Shown here piece by piece: positions 7,872 through 16,173 of a stretch of DNA of 64,000 bases (position 1 is the stretch's first letter; each line of letters starts with the position of its first letter). This stretch comes from Aquimonas voraii (GTDB lineage Bacteria > Pseudomonadota > Gammaproteobacteria > Xanthomonadales > Xanthomonadaceae), in the NCBI RefSeq assembly GCF_900101825.1, contig NZ_FNAG01000001.1, forward strand, positions 62,001 to 126,000, in the 5' to 3' direction. The notes beneath the pieces were generated by a model. It was given only the letters and a program-made list of their open reading frames with translations, was not told the origin of the DNA and did no database searches. The translations under genes and the position numbers were made by a program.

Positions 7872-9758
7872 ATGCGCATGAATGGCTCAATGTCCGCCCC
7901 CTCCGCTTGGCTGCCGCGCCTGTTCTGGGGCGGCTGGGCGCTGCTGCTGCTGGGCCGCGCCCTGCTCGCGGCGCAGCTGCCGCTGTTCGGCGACGAGGCC
8001 TTCTACGCCTGGGAATCGCGGCGTCCGGCCTGGGCCTACTCCGACCTGCCTGGCCTGACCGCCTGGGGCATCCTGCTGGGACGCATGCTGCTGGAATCGG
8101 AGCTCGGCATCCGCTTGACCAGCCTGCTGCTGGGCGCCGTGCTGCCGCTGCAGCTGATGCGAATTGCCGACGCCGCAGGGCTCGGCGCGTGGCGCTGGCA
8201 GGCCGGGCTGCTGGCCCTGCTGCTGCCGCTGCTGTCGATCAACGGCCTGCTGGCCCTGCCAGAGCCGCCGCTGCTGATGGCGGCTGCGCTGTGCCTGCAT
8301 GCCCTGCTGCGTCTGCAGGCCTTGCGGACCGCCGCGCCTTTCGCCGCGGTGGCGCCGCCGCTGGTCGAACTGCTGCTGGGCTTGGTGCTGGGCGCCTTGA
8401 CCCACTACCGCTTCCTGGCCGTACTGGCGGCCGGAGGTTTGGCCGTGCTGTGTGTGCCCTCGGCGCGCCGGCTGCTGGGCGATTTGCGCCTGTGGGCGGT
8501 TGGCCTCCTGGGGCTCGCTGCTTGGCTGCCGCTGTTGCTCTTCGATGCCGGCGGCGAGCAGGCCGGCTGGCGCTTCCAGTTCGTCGAGCGCCATCCCTGG
8601 GCCTTCCAGCCGGTGGCGTTGGCGGTGCCGATCGAGCAGGCCCTGCTGTCCACGCCGCTGGCCTGGTTGCTCATGCTGCTGGCCTTGCCGCGCGCTTGGC
8701 GCGAGCGTGTGCAGTCCCCCGGACCGGCCCTGCTGGCGTTCGCCGGTGGCGGATTGCTTCTGGGGCTGTTCCTGATCGGCCTGTTCGCTGATCGCGAGCG
8801 GGTGTCCTTCCACTGGCCGCTGGTCGGCCAGCTGGCCCTGCTGCCGCTGCTGGCCCGTCGGCTCGCCGAGGCGGGCACGGCGCTGCGCCGCTGGACGTGG
8901 GGTCTGCTGGGCGCCGGTAGCGCGGCTGTCTGGACGCTCTGCCTGCTGCTGGCCCTGCCCTCGGGGCGCGCCGCCCTGGCCCAGCGCATCGATCTGGCCG
9001 ACAACTTCACCGATATCAGCGCCCTCAGTGCCGCCCTTGAGGCCCGCCTCGCGATGCTGCCGTCGGATACCCGCGTGATTGCCGACAACTTCCTGCTGGC
9101 GGCGCGGCTGGTGCAGTCGCGCGGCGGCGACGCCGGCTTCGGCGTGCTCGATCACGCGCGCAACGCCAAGCACGGACGTGCCCGGCAGCTGGCGCTGTGG
9201 GCACAGGACGAATCCGCGTGGCTACCGGTTGCGGACGCTGCGCGTCTGGTGGTCGTCGAGGAGACCGCGCTCGGCCTGGGTGCCCGCCAGCCCTGGCAGC
9301 AGCAGCTGTGTGCGCGTCTGCCGGGCCTGCGCTGGGTCGACGAGGTCCAGCTGCACGGCGGCGCCCTGCGCTATCTGCTGTTCGAGCAGCGCGCCGATGC
9401 GGGGTCGCGCTGCCGCTTGGCGCCGCTGGCCTATCTCGATACGCCACTCGATGGCCAGCGCGTGCCGGCCCGCTTCCCGCTGTCAGGCTGGGCGATCCGC
9501 GACGTCGATGGGCTGGCGCGGGTCGAGGTGCTTCTCGACGGCGCTCTGGTGGCGCAGGCGCGCAGCGACCTCGACTTCCCCGGGGTGCTGGCGCAGTGGC
9601 CGAGCTCCGACGATCCGCGGCATCCGCGGGTCGGCATCGAGGCCGACGTCGAGGTGCCCGCCACGCTGCGCGGCACGCGTCAGCTGTCGTTGCGCCTGAT
9701 CGGGCCCGATGGCCGGGCGCGGGTACTGCCGATGGCGAAGCTGCAGATCGCCGACTGA
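7872..9758 (+). CDS. GT39/ArnT-like membrane glycosyltransferase with C-terminal beta domain
   Basis: A 628-residue polytopic GT-C protein. After the first helix comes the first periplasmic loop with the acidic motif PLFGDEAFYAWES (D41), where ArnT/PMT enzymes carry their catalytic Asp, and then about ten further hydrophobic helices to residue 375. It is expected to transfer a sugar from a polyprenyl-phosphate donor to a lipid or protein in the periplasm; the acceptor cannot be read from the sequence. Residues about 515-628 form an unusual soluble tail (PLDGQRVPARFPLSGWAIRD...) that looks like a small beta-sandwich domain. Starts at ATG 7872, 7878 and 7890 are all possible; none has a strong ribosome site. 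Confidence 0.8.
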   Translation: MRMNGSMSAPSAWLPRLFWGGWALLLLGRALLAAQLPLFGDEAFYAWESRRPAWAYSDLPGLTAWGILLGRMLLESELGIRLTSLLLGAVLPLQLMRIADAAGLGAWRWQAGLLALLLPLLSINGLLALPEPPLLMAAALCLHALLRLQALRTAAPFAAVAPPLVELLLGLVLGALTHYRFLAVLAAGGLAVLCVPSARRLLGDLRLWAVGLLGLAAWLPLLLFDAGGEQAGWRFQFVERHPWAFQPVALAVPIEQALLSTPLAWLLMLLALPRAWRERVQSPGPALLAFAGGGLLLGLFLIGLFADRERVSFHWPLVGQLALLPLLARRLAEAGTALRRWTWGLLGAGSAAVWTLCLLLALPSGRAALAQRIDLADNFTDISALSAALEARLAMLPSDTRVIADNFLLAARLVQSRGGDAGFGVLDHARNAKHGRARQLALWAQDESAWLPVADAARLVVVEETALGLGARQPWQQQLCARLPGLRWVDEVQLHGGALRYLLFEQRADAGSRCRLAPLAYLDTPLDGQRVPARFPLSGWAIRDVDGLARVEVLLDGALVAQARSDLDFPGVLAQWPSSDDPRHPRVGIEADVEVPATLRGTRQLSLRLIGPDGRARVLPMAKLQIAD

Positions 9759-9779
9759 GGGCGCCGCGGCCTCAGTCGG
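9751..9779. terminator. Inverted repeat spanning two convergent stop codons
   Basis: CCGACTGAGG at 9751-9760 and its exact complement CCTCAGTCGG at 9770-9779 form a 10-bp stem with a 9-base loop. Both stop codons (TGA on each strand) lie inside the arms, so each gene ends in the same Asp-stop codons. It is a probable bidirectional terminator but lacks a T tract. Confidence 0.5.
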
Positions 9780-10398
9780 GCGAGCGCCGCAGGGCGGCGG
9801 GTTCGCGCGCGGCCTGTTCGATCACTGCCTGGGTGGCGCCGTCGAGTTCGGCGCCTGCGCTCTCGAGACGCTCGAGCTGGCTGGCGATGGTGGCGCGCGC
9901 CCGCTGCAGGGCGGCTTCCGCCTGCTTCAGCTCCTGCAGGCTGGCGGTGGCGCCGTGCCGCGAAATCCACAGCCGGTGCTCGAGCAGATCGCGCAGTGCC
10001 TGCTGCACCCGCTGGTCAGCGTCGAGCGAGGCCCGCGCCACTGCGCCGATGTCGGCCGGCACGCGTCCGACCACGGCCTGCATCGCGCTCATGCGCTCGC
10101 GCGTGCGGTGCAGCAGCTGCTCCATCTCGTCGGCGCCTTCCAGCAGTCTGATCAGGGCGCGCTGGCGGCTGGCCGCCCGCTGGAAGGGAATCCAGGCGAC
10201 CATGCCGATCAGGGCGAAGGCGGCGAACACAGCAAGGATCAATTCCACGCCGTAGGTATCCAGGGCGGCAGGGGGGGCGGCCGAGTCTGAACCAAGCGCT
10301 TCCCCCGCGGCAACGAAACCCGGGCTGACGCCGCGAGGCGGAGTGGCGAACTGTGCGCCCCGCCCGGGTTTGACGCTCGCGCATGCGCCGCCTATCAT
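9772..10398 (-). CDS. Small membrane-anchored coiled-coil protein, function unknown
   Basis: I do not recognise this protein. It has one hydrophobic segment (VELILAVFAAFALIGMVAWI) followed by about 150 residues of Arg/Glu/Ala-rich helix with coiled-coil character (EGADEMEQLLHRTRERMSAMQ, LQELKQAEAALQRARATIASQ). The start is uncertain. The longest ATG is 10398, but that codon is also the -10 hexamer of the opposing yceD promoter and has no ribosome site; GTG 10248, just before the membrane helix, gives a cleaner N-anchored product of about 158 residues. It converges with the glycosyltransferase gene and diverges from yceD. Confidence 0.55.
   Translation of the reverse strand: MIGGACASVKPGRGAQFATPPRGVSPGFVAAGEALGSDSAAPPAALDTYGVELILAVFAAFALIGMVAWIPFQRAASRQRALIRLLEGADEMEQLLHRTRERMSAMQAVVGRVPADIGAVARASLDADQRVQQALRDLLEHRLWISRHGATASLQELKQAEAALQRARATIASQLERLESAGAELDGATQAVIEQAAREPAALRRSPD
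10370..10398 (+). promoter_or_regulatory. Sigma-70 promoter of yceD-rpmF
   Basis: TTGACG (10370-10375), 17 bases, TATCAT (10393-10398): close to the sigma-70 consensus with ideal spacing. The expected transcription start, 6-9 bases after the -10, falls at about 10405-10408, that is at or just before the yceD ATG, so the mRNA should be leaderless or nearly so. Confidence 0.8.
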
Positions 10399-10407
10399 GG
10401 CGCGCTT

Positions 10408-10917
10408 ATGTCCACGAACCTGCCCGAGACGGTCGATGCCGCGCGCATGCTGTCGGGTCGGCGCTGCTTCGAGGGCAGCCTGCCGATATCGATGCTGCCG
10501 CGCTTTGCTGAAGCGCTGGAGCGCGCCGACGGTGAGGTCGCGTATGCGCTTGAGTTCGGGCGTGACGCGGTCGGCGTAGAGTTTCTTGAGATTCGCGCCC
10601 AATGCGCGCCCTGGCTGACTTGCCAGCGCACCCTGGAGCCCTACCAGCATCCGCTGGACGTGCTGCAGCGACTGGGCCTGATCCGCAAGGAGTCCGACGA
10701 AGCCGGTCTGCCCGAGGGTTACGAGCCGCTGCTGCTGCCGGAAGATCGCCAGCTGCACCCTCGCGACCTGATCGAGGACGAGTTGATCCTTGCACTGCCG
10801 CTGGTGCCGGCGCGGCCGGACGCTGAGCTTCCCCCGCAGTTGGCCGGGGCGGCCGAGGCCGAGCCGGAAGCGAAGCCGAATCCCTTCGCGGCGCTGGCGG
10901 CACTGAAGAAGAACTGA
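10408..10917 (+). CDS. yceD: YceD/DUF177 family, 23S rRNA accumulation protein
   Basis: A 169-residue acidic DUF177 protein, encoded just upstream of rpmF as in most proteobacteria. Family marks are the N-terminal LEFGRDAVGVEFLEIRAQ, the Cys pair around CAPWLTCQRTLEPY and the acidic motif HPRDLIEDELILALPLVP. YceD is linked to 23S rRNA accumulation in bacteria and plants. No Shine-Dalgarno sequence precedes the ATG, which fits initiation on a leaderless mRNA from the promoter at 10370-10398. The C-terminal 30 residues are Pro/Ala/Glu-rich and probably unstructured. Confidence 0.92.
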   Translation: MSTNLPETVDAARMLSGRRCFEGSLPISMLPRFAEALERADGEVAYALEFGRDAVGVEFLEIRAQCAPWLTCQRTLEPYQHPLDVLQRLGLIRKESDEAGLPEGYEPLLLPEDRQLHPRDLIEDELILALPLVPARPDAELPPQLAGAAEAEPEAKPNPFAALAALKKN

Positions 10918-11014
10918 CGGAGCCGCGTGCTCCACAGCCCACGCGGGGCGCGGCCGCAAAGCCTTGCCCCAGACACGCAAACGCAACACCGAAGATTGAA
11001 GCCGGAGAACCCCC

Positions 11015-11206
11015 ATGGCAGTGCAGAAGAGCCGCGTCACCCCCTCCAAGCGCGGTATGCGCCGTTCGCATGACGCCCTGACCGCGAAGCAGCTGGCGAC
11101 CGACCCGACCACGGGCGAGACCCACCTGCGCCACCACATCACCAAGGATGGCTTCTACCGCGGCAAGAAGGTCATCAACGTCAAGTCGGCGGTCGACGCC
11201 GAGTAA
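11015..11206 (+). CDS. rpmF: Ribosomal protein bL32
   Basis: The 63-residue large-subunit protein L32: [22 protein letters not shown] at the N-terminus is diagnostic. The four zinc-binding cysteines found in some L32 proteins are absent, so this is the zinc-free form. A GGAG ribosome site lies 7 bases before the ATG. It is co-transcribed with yceD (97-base gap) and followed by a strong terminator. Confidence 0.98.
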   Translation: MAVQKSRVTPSKRGMRRSHDALTAKQLATDPTTGETHLRHHITKDGFYRGKKVINVKSAVDAE

Positions 11207-11537
11207 GGCGTCAAGCGTCCGCGTGCGGACGCCGCATTGCGCGTGACCCAAGGCGGCAGGCCGCAAGGCCTGCCGCTTTTGTCGTGCCCGGAATTCGTGC
11301 CGCGCGCTCCGTGCGCTGCTCACCCGCTGTCTACGGAGCGCGTGCTCAGCGCCGTAGTCCGCGCCGGGGCGGGCTTGGGGACACCCTTGCCGCTGGCCGT
11401 GCTGGACCGATGGCGTCATCATTCGCGACCCGCCGAACAAGCGTCGCCCCGGGCTCGCACCGCGATCCTCGAAGCGTCCGGGCGCTGCCCGTGCTCCCCA
11501 TCACCGCCTCACACCAGCTTCCACCCAGGAGACCCCG
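11207..11537 (+). other. Gene-free gap between rpmF and fabH
   Basis: 331 bases. The first part holds the rpmF terminator. The rest is GC-rich with no ORF resembling a protein, and in particular no plsX, which lies between rpmF and fabH in enterobacteria. No near-consensus promoter was found, although fabH presumably starts its own transcript here because of the terminator. Confidence 0.6.
11253..11280 (+). terminator. rpmF terminator
   Basis: GCGGCAGGCC (11253-11262) pairs exactly with GGCCTGCCGC (11267-11276) across a 4-base loop and is followed by TTTT: a classic factor-independent terminator. Confidence 0.92.
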
Positions 11538-12509
11538 ATGCCCTTCGCTCGCATTCTCGGAACGGGCAGCTACCTGCCCGAGCGCATCGTCACCAATGAC
11601 GAACTCGCCCAGCGCATCGAGACCTCGGACGAGTGGATCCGCGAGCGCACCGGCATCCGCCAGCGCCACGTCGCCGCGGAGGGCCAGACCACGGTAGACC
11701 TGGCCGAGCAGGCCGCGCTGCGGGCGCTCGAAGCGGCAGGGGTGAAGGCCAGCGAGATCGATCTGCTGATCCTAGGCACCACCACGCCTGACCTGGTGTT
11801 CCCGTCCTCGGCCTGCCTGCTGCAGCACCGTCTGGGCGCCAACGGCTGCGCTGCTTTCGACGTCAATGCGGCCTGCTCGGGTTTCATGTACGCGCTGGGC
11901 ACGGCCAACGCGATGATCCGCAGCGGCATGGCGAAGAAGGCCCTGGTGATCGGCGCGGAAACCTTGACCCGCATGCTCGACTGGGATGATCGCACCACCG
12001 CTGTACTGTTCGGTGATGGCGCCGGCGCTGTCGTTCTCGAAGCCAGCGAGGAGGCCGGCATCCTGTCGACCCACCTGCATGCCGACGGCGGCTATGGCCA
12101 CCTGTTGGCCACCCAGGTCGGTGTCTCCAAGGGCTTCAAGCCCGGCGAGCCGAACGCCGGCCTGCGCATCCACATGACCGGCAACGAAGTCTTCAAGGTC
12201 GCGGTGAAGACGCTGGACGCGGTGGTCGAAGAAACCCTGCAGGCCAATGGCCTCGACAAGAGCGACCTCGACTGGTTGATTCCGCACCAGGCCAATCTGC
12301 GCATCATCAGCGCGACCGCCAAACGCCTCGACATGTCGATGGATCGGGTGGTGGTGACCGTCGATCGCCACGGCAACACCTCGGCCGCATCTGTGCCCTT
12401 GGCGCTGGATGCAGCGGTGCGTTCCGGCAAGGTGCAGCGCGGCGAGCTGCTGCTGCTCGAAGCCTTCGGTGGCGGTTTCACCTGGGGCTCGGCGCTGGTC
12501 CGCTATTGA
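11538..12509 (+). CDS. fabH: 3-oxoacyl-ACP synthase III (FabH)
   Basis: Starts fatty-acid synthesis by condensing an acyl-CoA, typically acetyl-CoA, with malonyl-ACP. The 323-residue protein has the full triad: Cys113 in NAACSGF, His250 in PHQAN and Asn280 in HGNTSAAS, with the C-terminal [13 protein letters not shown]. Its length matches the family. AGGAG lies 6 bases upstream of the ATG. It heads the fabH-fabD-fabG-acpP-fabF cluster. Whether it prefers straight or branched starters cannot be read from the sequence. Confidence 0.97.
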   Translation: MPFARILGTGSYLPERIVTNDELAQRIETSDEWIRERTGIRQRHVAAEGQTTVDLAEQAALRALEAAGVKASEIDLLILGTTTPDLVFPSSACLLQHRLGANGCAAFDVNAACSGFMYALGTANAMIRSGMAKKALVIGAETLTRMLDWDDRTTAVLFGDGAGAVVLEASEEAGILSTHLHADGGYGHLLATQVGVSKGFKPGEPNAGLRIHMTGNEVFKVAVKTLDAVVEETLQANGLDKSDLDWLIPHQANLRIISATAKRLDMSMDRVVVTVDRHGNTSAASVPLALDAAVRSGKVQRGELLLLEAFGGGFTWGSALVRY

Positions 12510-12616
12510 TCCAAGGTTCTCGTACCCGACCGGCACCCTACGCCCCGGTACAGACAGGTCGCCATACCCTTCACGTATGATGCGCGGCCTTCCAGGGCCA
12601 GCCGAGCCAAACGCAC

Positions 12617-13564
12617 GTGAGTTCCAGCGCCACCGCCTTCGTGTTTCCGGGTCAGGGTTCGCAGTCGCCCGGCATGCTCGTCGATCTCGCCGAGCGCCAT
12701 CCCTCCGTGCTCGAGAGCTTCGCCGAAGCCTCGGCCGGCGCCGGCGTCGACCTGTGGGCGATCGCCTCCGCGGCTGACGATGCCCGTCTCAACCAGACCG
12801 AGTTCACCCAGCCGGTGCTGCTGGCCGCCAGCGTGGCCCTGTTCCGGCTGTGGCGCGCGCAGGGCGGTGGCCTGCCGGCGCGGCTTGCCGGGCACAGCCT
12901 CGGCGAATACAGCGCCCTCGTGGCTGCGGATTCCCTTTCGCTTTCTGATGCCGCCGCGCTGGTGCGCGAGCGCGGCCGCCTGATGCAGGCCGCAGTGCCT
13001 GCCGGCACAGGCGCGATGGCCGCGGTGCTGGGCGCCGACGATGCGGTGGTTGAGGAGGTCTGCGCGGCGGTATCGGCCGAGCGCGTGGTGGTTCCCGCCA
13101 ATTACAACTCGCCCGGGCAGATCGTGATCGGTGGCCACGCCGAAGCGGTGGACGCGGCGATCGCGGCGCTGGCCGAACGCGGCGTGCGCAAGGCGGTCAA
13201 GCTGGCGGTGAGCGTGCCTTCGCACACCCCGCTGATGCGCGAGGCGGCGGATGCCCTGGCCGCGCGCATCGAGGCCACACCGCTGCGCCTGCCCAGCCTG
13301 CCGCTGGTGCACAACGTCGACGCCGGCATCGCCGCCGATCTCGATGCGCTGAAGTCGGCGCTGGTGCGGCAGCTTTACCTGCCGGTGCGCTGGACCGACT
13401 GCGTGCAGCAGATGATCGCCGCCGGCGCCAGCCGCTTCGTCGAATGCGGCCCGGGCAAGGTGCTCGGTGGCCTGATCAAGCGCATCGACCGTGGTGTCGA
13501 ATCGAAATCCCTGGGCAGCGTCGCCGACTTCGAGGACGCGCTGAACGGCTGGGGCGAGCGTTAA
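12617..13564 (+). CDS. fabD: Malonyl-CoA:ACP transacylase (FabD)
   Basis: Transfers malonyl from CoA to ACP. The 315-residue product has the N-terminal FVFPGQGSQ, the nucleophile Ser94 in GHSLGEYSAL and the catalytic His in SVPSHTPLM, then the family ending FVECGPGKVLGGLIKR. Translation starts at GTG 12617, which has only a weak ribosome site. A TATGAT at 12576-12581 in the 107-base upstream gap could be a -10 element, but its -35 is poor, so read-through from fabH is also possible. Confidence 0.96.
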   Translation: MSSSATAFVFPGQGSQSPGMLVDLAERHPSVLESFAEASAGAGVDLWAIASAADDARLNQTEFTQPVLLAASVALFRLWRAQGGGLPARLAGHSLGEYSALVAADSLSLSDAAALVRERGRLMQAAVPAGTGAMAAVLGADDAVVEEVCAAVSAERVVVPANYNSPGQIVIGGHAEAVDAAIAALAERGVRKAVKLAVSVPSHTPLMREAADALAARIEATPLRLPSLPLVHNVDAGIAADLDALKSALVRQLYLPVRWTDCVQQMIAAGASRFVECGPGKVLGGLIKRIDRGVESKSLGSVADFEDALNGWGER

Positions 13565-13600
13565 GCCTCTCCGCCCTGCCCACATCGAACGGAGAATCGG

Positions 13601-14344
13601 ATGAACCAGCCACTCGCAGGTGAAATCGCGCTTGTCACCGGCGCCAGCCGCGGCATCGGTGCGGCCATCGCCGACACCTTGGCCGCGCAGGGCGCGAAGG
13701 TGATCGGCACCGCCACGTCCGAATCCGGTGCGGCCGCCATCAGCGAGCGCCTGGCGCCGCACGGCGGCACGGGGCGCGTGCTCGATGTCGCCGACGGCGC
13801 CCAGGTCGAAGCGTTGATCGAGGCCATCGGCAAGGAGTTCGGCGCCATCGGCATCCTGGTGAACAATGCCGGCATCACCCGCGACAACCTGTTGATGCGC
13901 ATGAAGGATGAGGATTGGCAGGCCATCCTCGACACCAACCTGAGTTCGGTCTTCCGCACCAGCAAGGCGGTGATGCGCGGGATGATGAAGGCGCGCAAGG
14001 GCCGCATCATCAATATCGCCTCGGTCATCGGCGTGACCGGCAATGCCGGGCAGGCCAACTACGCGGCCGCCAAGGCCGGCATCATCGGTTTCTCGAAGTC
14101 GTTGGCCAAGGAAATCGGCAGCCGCGGCGTCACCGTCAACGTGGTGGCCCCGGGCTTCATCGATACCGACATGACCCGCTCGCTGCCTGAAGACGCCCGC
14201 AACGCGCTGCTTGGCCAGATCGCGCTGGGGCGCCTGGGCGAAGCGCAGGACATCGCCAATGCGGTGGCCTTCCTGGCCGGGCCGCTCGCCAGCTACATCA
14301 CCGGCGAGACCCTGCATGTGAACGGTGGTATGTATATGCCCTGA
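13601..14344 (+). CDS. fabG: 3-oxoacyl-ACP reductase (FabG)
   Basis: NADPH-dependent SDR enzyme for the first reduction of each elongation cycle. The 247-residue protein has the Rossmann motif TGASRGIG, NNAGITRDN, the catalytic Ser in NIASVIG, and Tyr154/Lys158 in NYAAAKAG. The GFIDTDMTR and HVNGGMYMP segments are FabG-typical. It is preceded by GGAGAA 7-8 bases before the ATG and lies 36 bases after fabD. Confidence 0.97.
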   Translation: MNQPLAGEIALVTGASRGIGAAIADTLAAQGAKVIGTATSESGAAAISERLAPHGGTGRVLDVADGAQVEALIEAIGKEFGAIGILVNNAGITRDNLLMRMKDEDWQAILDTNLSSVFRTSKAVMRGMMKARKGRIINIASVIGVTGNAGQANYAAAKAGIIGFSKSLAKEIGSRGVTVNVVAPGFIDTDMTRSLPEDARNALLGQIALGRLGEAQDIANAVAFLAGPLASYITGETLHVNGGMYMP

Positions 14345-14426
14345 GCACGCCGACTGCGTGCGGGGAAAGTTGCAAGACATTGAATCGAAAGCCCGTCGGG
14401 CGCAGACGGGTGGCCGGAATCGTGCC

Positions 14427-14456
14427 TTGGTGCGGTCTGGCGGTTCCCACTACAAT
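14427..14456 (+). promoter_or_regulatory. Candidate promoter for acpP
   Basis: TTGGTG (14427-14432), 18 bases, TACAAT (14451-14456), lying between fabG and acpP. The predicted start near 14463 leaves a leader of about 24 bases containing GGAGGA (14471-14476), an excellent ribosome site. A separate promoter fits the much higher demand for ACP than for the other Fab enzymes. Confidence 0.65.
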
Positions 14457-14486
14457 GCGCCGAGTTTCCCGGAGGAATAGAACCCC

Positions 14487-14726
14487 ATGAGCAGCATCGA
14501 AGAGCGCGTCAAGAAGATCGTCGTGGAACAGCTGGGCGTCAAGGAAGAGGAAGTCACCCCCAACGCCTCCTTCGTGGACGATCTGGGCGCGGACTCGCTC
14601 GACACCGTTGAGCTGGTGATGGCGCTCGAGGAAGAGTTCGAGTGCGAGATCCCGGACGAAGACGCCGAGAAGATCACCAGCGTGCAGCAGGCCATCGACT
14701 ACGTGAAGGCTCACGTCAAGTCGTAA
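14487..14726 (+). CDS. acpP: Acyl carrier protein
   Basis: The 79-residue acidic carrier of fatty-acid intermediates. Ser37 in the motif [12 protein letters not shown] is the 4'-phosphopantetheine attachment site. The strong GGAGGA ribosome site and its own likely promoter point to high expression. A terminator follows, then fabF. Confidence 0.98.
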   Translation: MSSIEERVKKIVVEQLGVKEEEVTPNASFVDDLGADSLDTVELVMALEEEFECEIPDEDAEKITSVQQAIDYVKAHVKS

Positions 14727-14777
14727 TGCTGCTGCCGCGCGAGGCCCGCAGGGCGGGCTTCGCCAGCGTTTGAAGAG

Positions 14778-14812
14778 GCCGCCCCCGTCGTCCGACGGGG
14801 CGGCTTTCTTTT
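14778..14812 (+). terminator. Terminator after acpP
   Basis: GCCGCCCCCGTCG pairs with CGACGGGGCGGC (one bulged C, 2-base loop), followed by TTTCTTTT. Some read-through must serve fabF unless fabF has its own promoter, which I could not identify. Confidence 0.88.
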
Positions 14813-14901
14813 GCGGCACCCCCGCATCCGTTTTCCGTCGGCGCGAACGCGTCGGCCACTGAACATCAGCCAGGCGCGACGAGCGCCGGCACGGAGCCAG
14901 C

Positions 14902-16140
14902 ATGAGCAAGCGTCGCGTCGTCATCACCGGCATGGGCATCGTCTCGCCGGTCGGCAATGATCTCGCCACTGCCTGGGACAACATCTCCCACGGCCGCTCG
15001 GGCATCGGCCCGATCACCAGCTTCGACGCCAGCGCGTACGCCACGCGCATTGCCGGCGAAGTGCGCGATTTCGACCCTGCCGCCTACATTCCGGCCAAAG
15101 AAGCCAAGCGGATGGATCCCTTCATCCACTACGGCGTCGCCGCCGGCCTGATGGCGCTGAAGGATTCGGGCCTTGAAGTCAGCGAAGCCAATGCCGAGCG
15201 CATCGGCACCATCATCGGCTCGGGCATCGGCGGCATCCTCGGCATCGAGGACACCACCGCGCGTCTGCTCGAGGGCGGCCCGCGCAAGGTCTCGCCCTTC
15301 TACGTGCCGAGCACGATCATCAACATGGTCTCGGGCCACCTGTCGATCCTGACCGGCATCAAGGGCCCCAACTTCTCGGCCGTCTCGGCCTGCGCCACCG
15401 CCAACCATTCGGTCGGCATGGCAATGCGCCTGATCCAGTACGGCGATGCCGACGTCATGGTCGCGGGCGGCGCCGAACGGGGCAGCAGCCCGACCTCGGT
15501 CGCCGGCTTCTGCTCGATGAAGGCCATGTCCACCCGCAACGATGACCCGACCCGCGCCTCGCGGCCCTGGGACAAGGAGCGCGACGGCTTCGTCATGGGC
15601 GACGGCGCCGGTGTACTGGTGCTGGAGGAGTACGAACACGCCAAGGCCCGCGGTGCGCGCATCTACTGTGAGCTCGCCGGCTTCGGCGCAAGCTCCGACG
15701 CCTACCACATGACCGCGCCCGCCGAGGACGGTGAAGGCGCCGCGCGCTGCATGATCGCAGCCCTGCGCGATGCCGGCATCAATGCCGACCAGGTCGGTTA
15801 CCTCAACGCCCACGGCACCTCGACGCCGCTGGGCGATCTCGCCGAAACCCTGGCGATGAAGCGCGCTTTCGGCGACCACGCTTACCGCACCCTGGTCAGC
15901 TCGACCAAGTCGATGACCGGTCATCTGCTGGGCGCGGCCGGCGGTGTCGAGGCGATCTTCAGCATCCTCGCGCTGTACCACGGCCTGGTGCCGCCGACGA
16001 TCAACCTCGACGAGCCCGGCGAGGGCTGCGATCTCGACTACGTGCCCAACGTGGCGCGCGAGGCGAAGATCGAGGTCGCGATGTCGAACGGCTTCGGCTT
16101 CGGCGGGACCAACGGCACCCTGGTGTTCCGGCGCGTCTGA
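14902..16140 (+). CDS. fabF: 3-oxoacyl-ACP synthase II (FabF)
   Basis: Elongating ketosynthase, including the C16:1 to C18:1 step. The 412-residue protein carries the Cys-His-His triad: Cys164 in [10 protein letters not shown], His304 in [11 protein letters not shown] and His341 in [13 protein letters not shown], with the C-terminal [15 protein letters not shown]. Length and motifs match FabF closely. It begins a run of closely spaced genes (pabB, pabC, mltG, tmk, holB) that mixes fatty-acid, folate, wall and replication functions, a conserved gammaproteobacterial arrangement. Confidence 0.97.
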   Translation: MSKRRVVITGMGIVSPVGNDLATAWDNISHGRSGIGPITSFDASAYATRIAGEVRDFDPAAYIPAKEAKRMDPFIHYGVAAGLMALKDSGLEVSEANAERIGTIIGSGIGGILGIEDTTARLLEGGPRKVSPFYVPSTIINMVSGHLSILTGIKGPNFSAVSACATANHSVGMAMRLIQYGDADVMVAGGAERGSSPTSVAGFCSMKAMSTRNDDPTRASRPWDKERDGFVMGDGAGVLVLEEYEHAKARGARIYCELAGFGASSDAYHMTAPAEDGEGAARCMIAALRDAGINADQVGYLNAHGTSTPLGDLAETLAMKRAFGDHAYRTLVSSTKSMTGHLLGAAGGVEAIFSILALYHGLVPPTINLDEPGEGCDLDYVPNVAREAKIEVAMSNGFGFGGTNGTLVFRRV

Positions 16141-16173
16141 CGCGCCGGCACACCCTGGCTCGGCGCGTCCCGC

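Noticed and set aside
12503-14380. 625-residue leftward frame opposite fabD and fabG
   Set aside because: Composition typical of shadow frames; both sense genes have full catalytic motifs.
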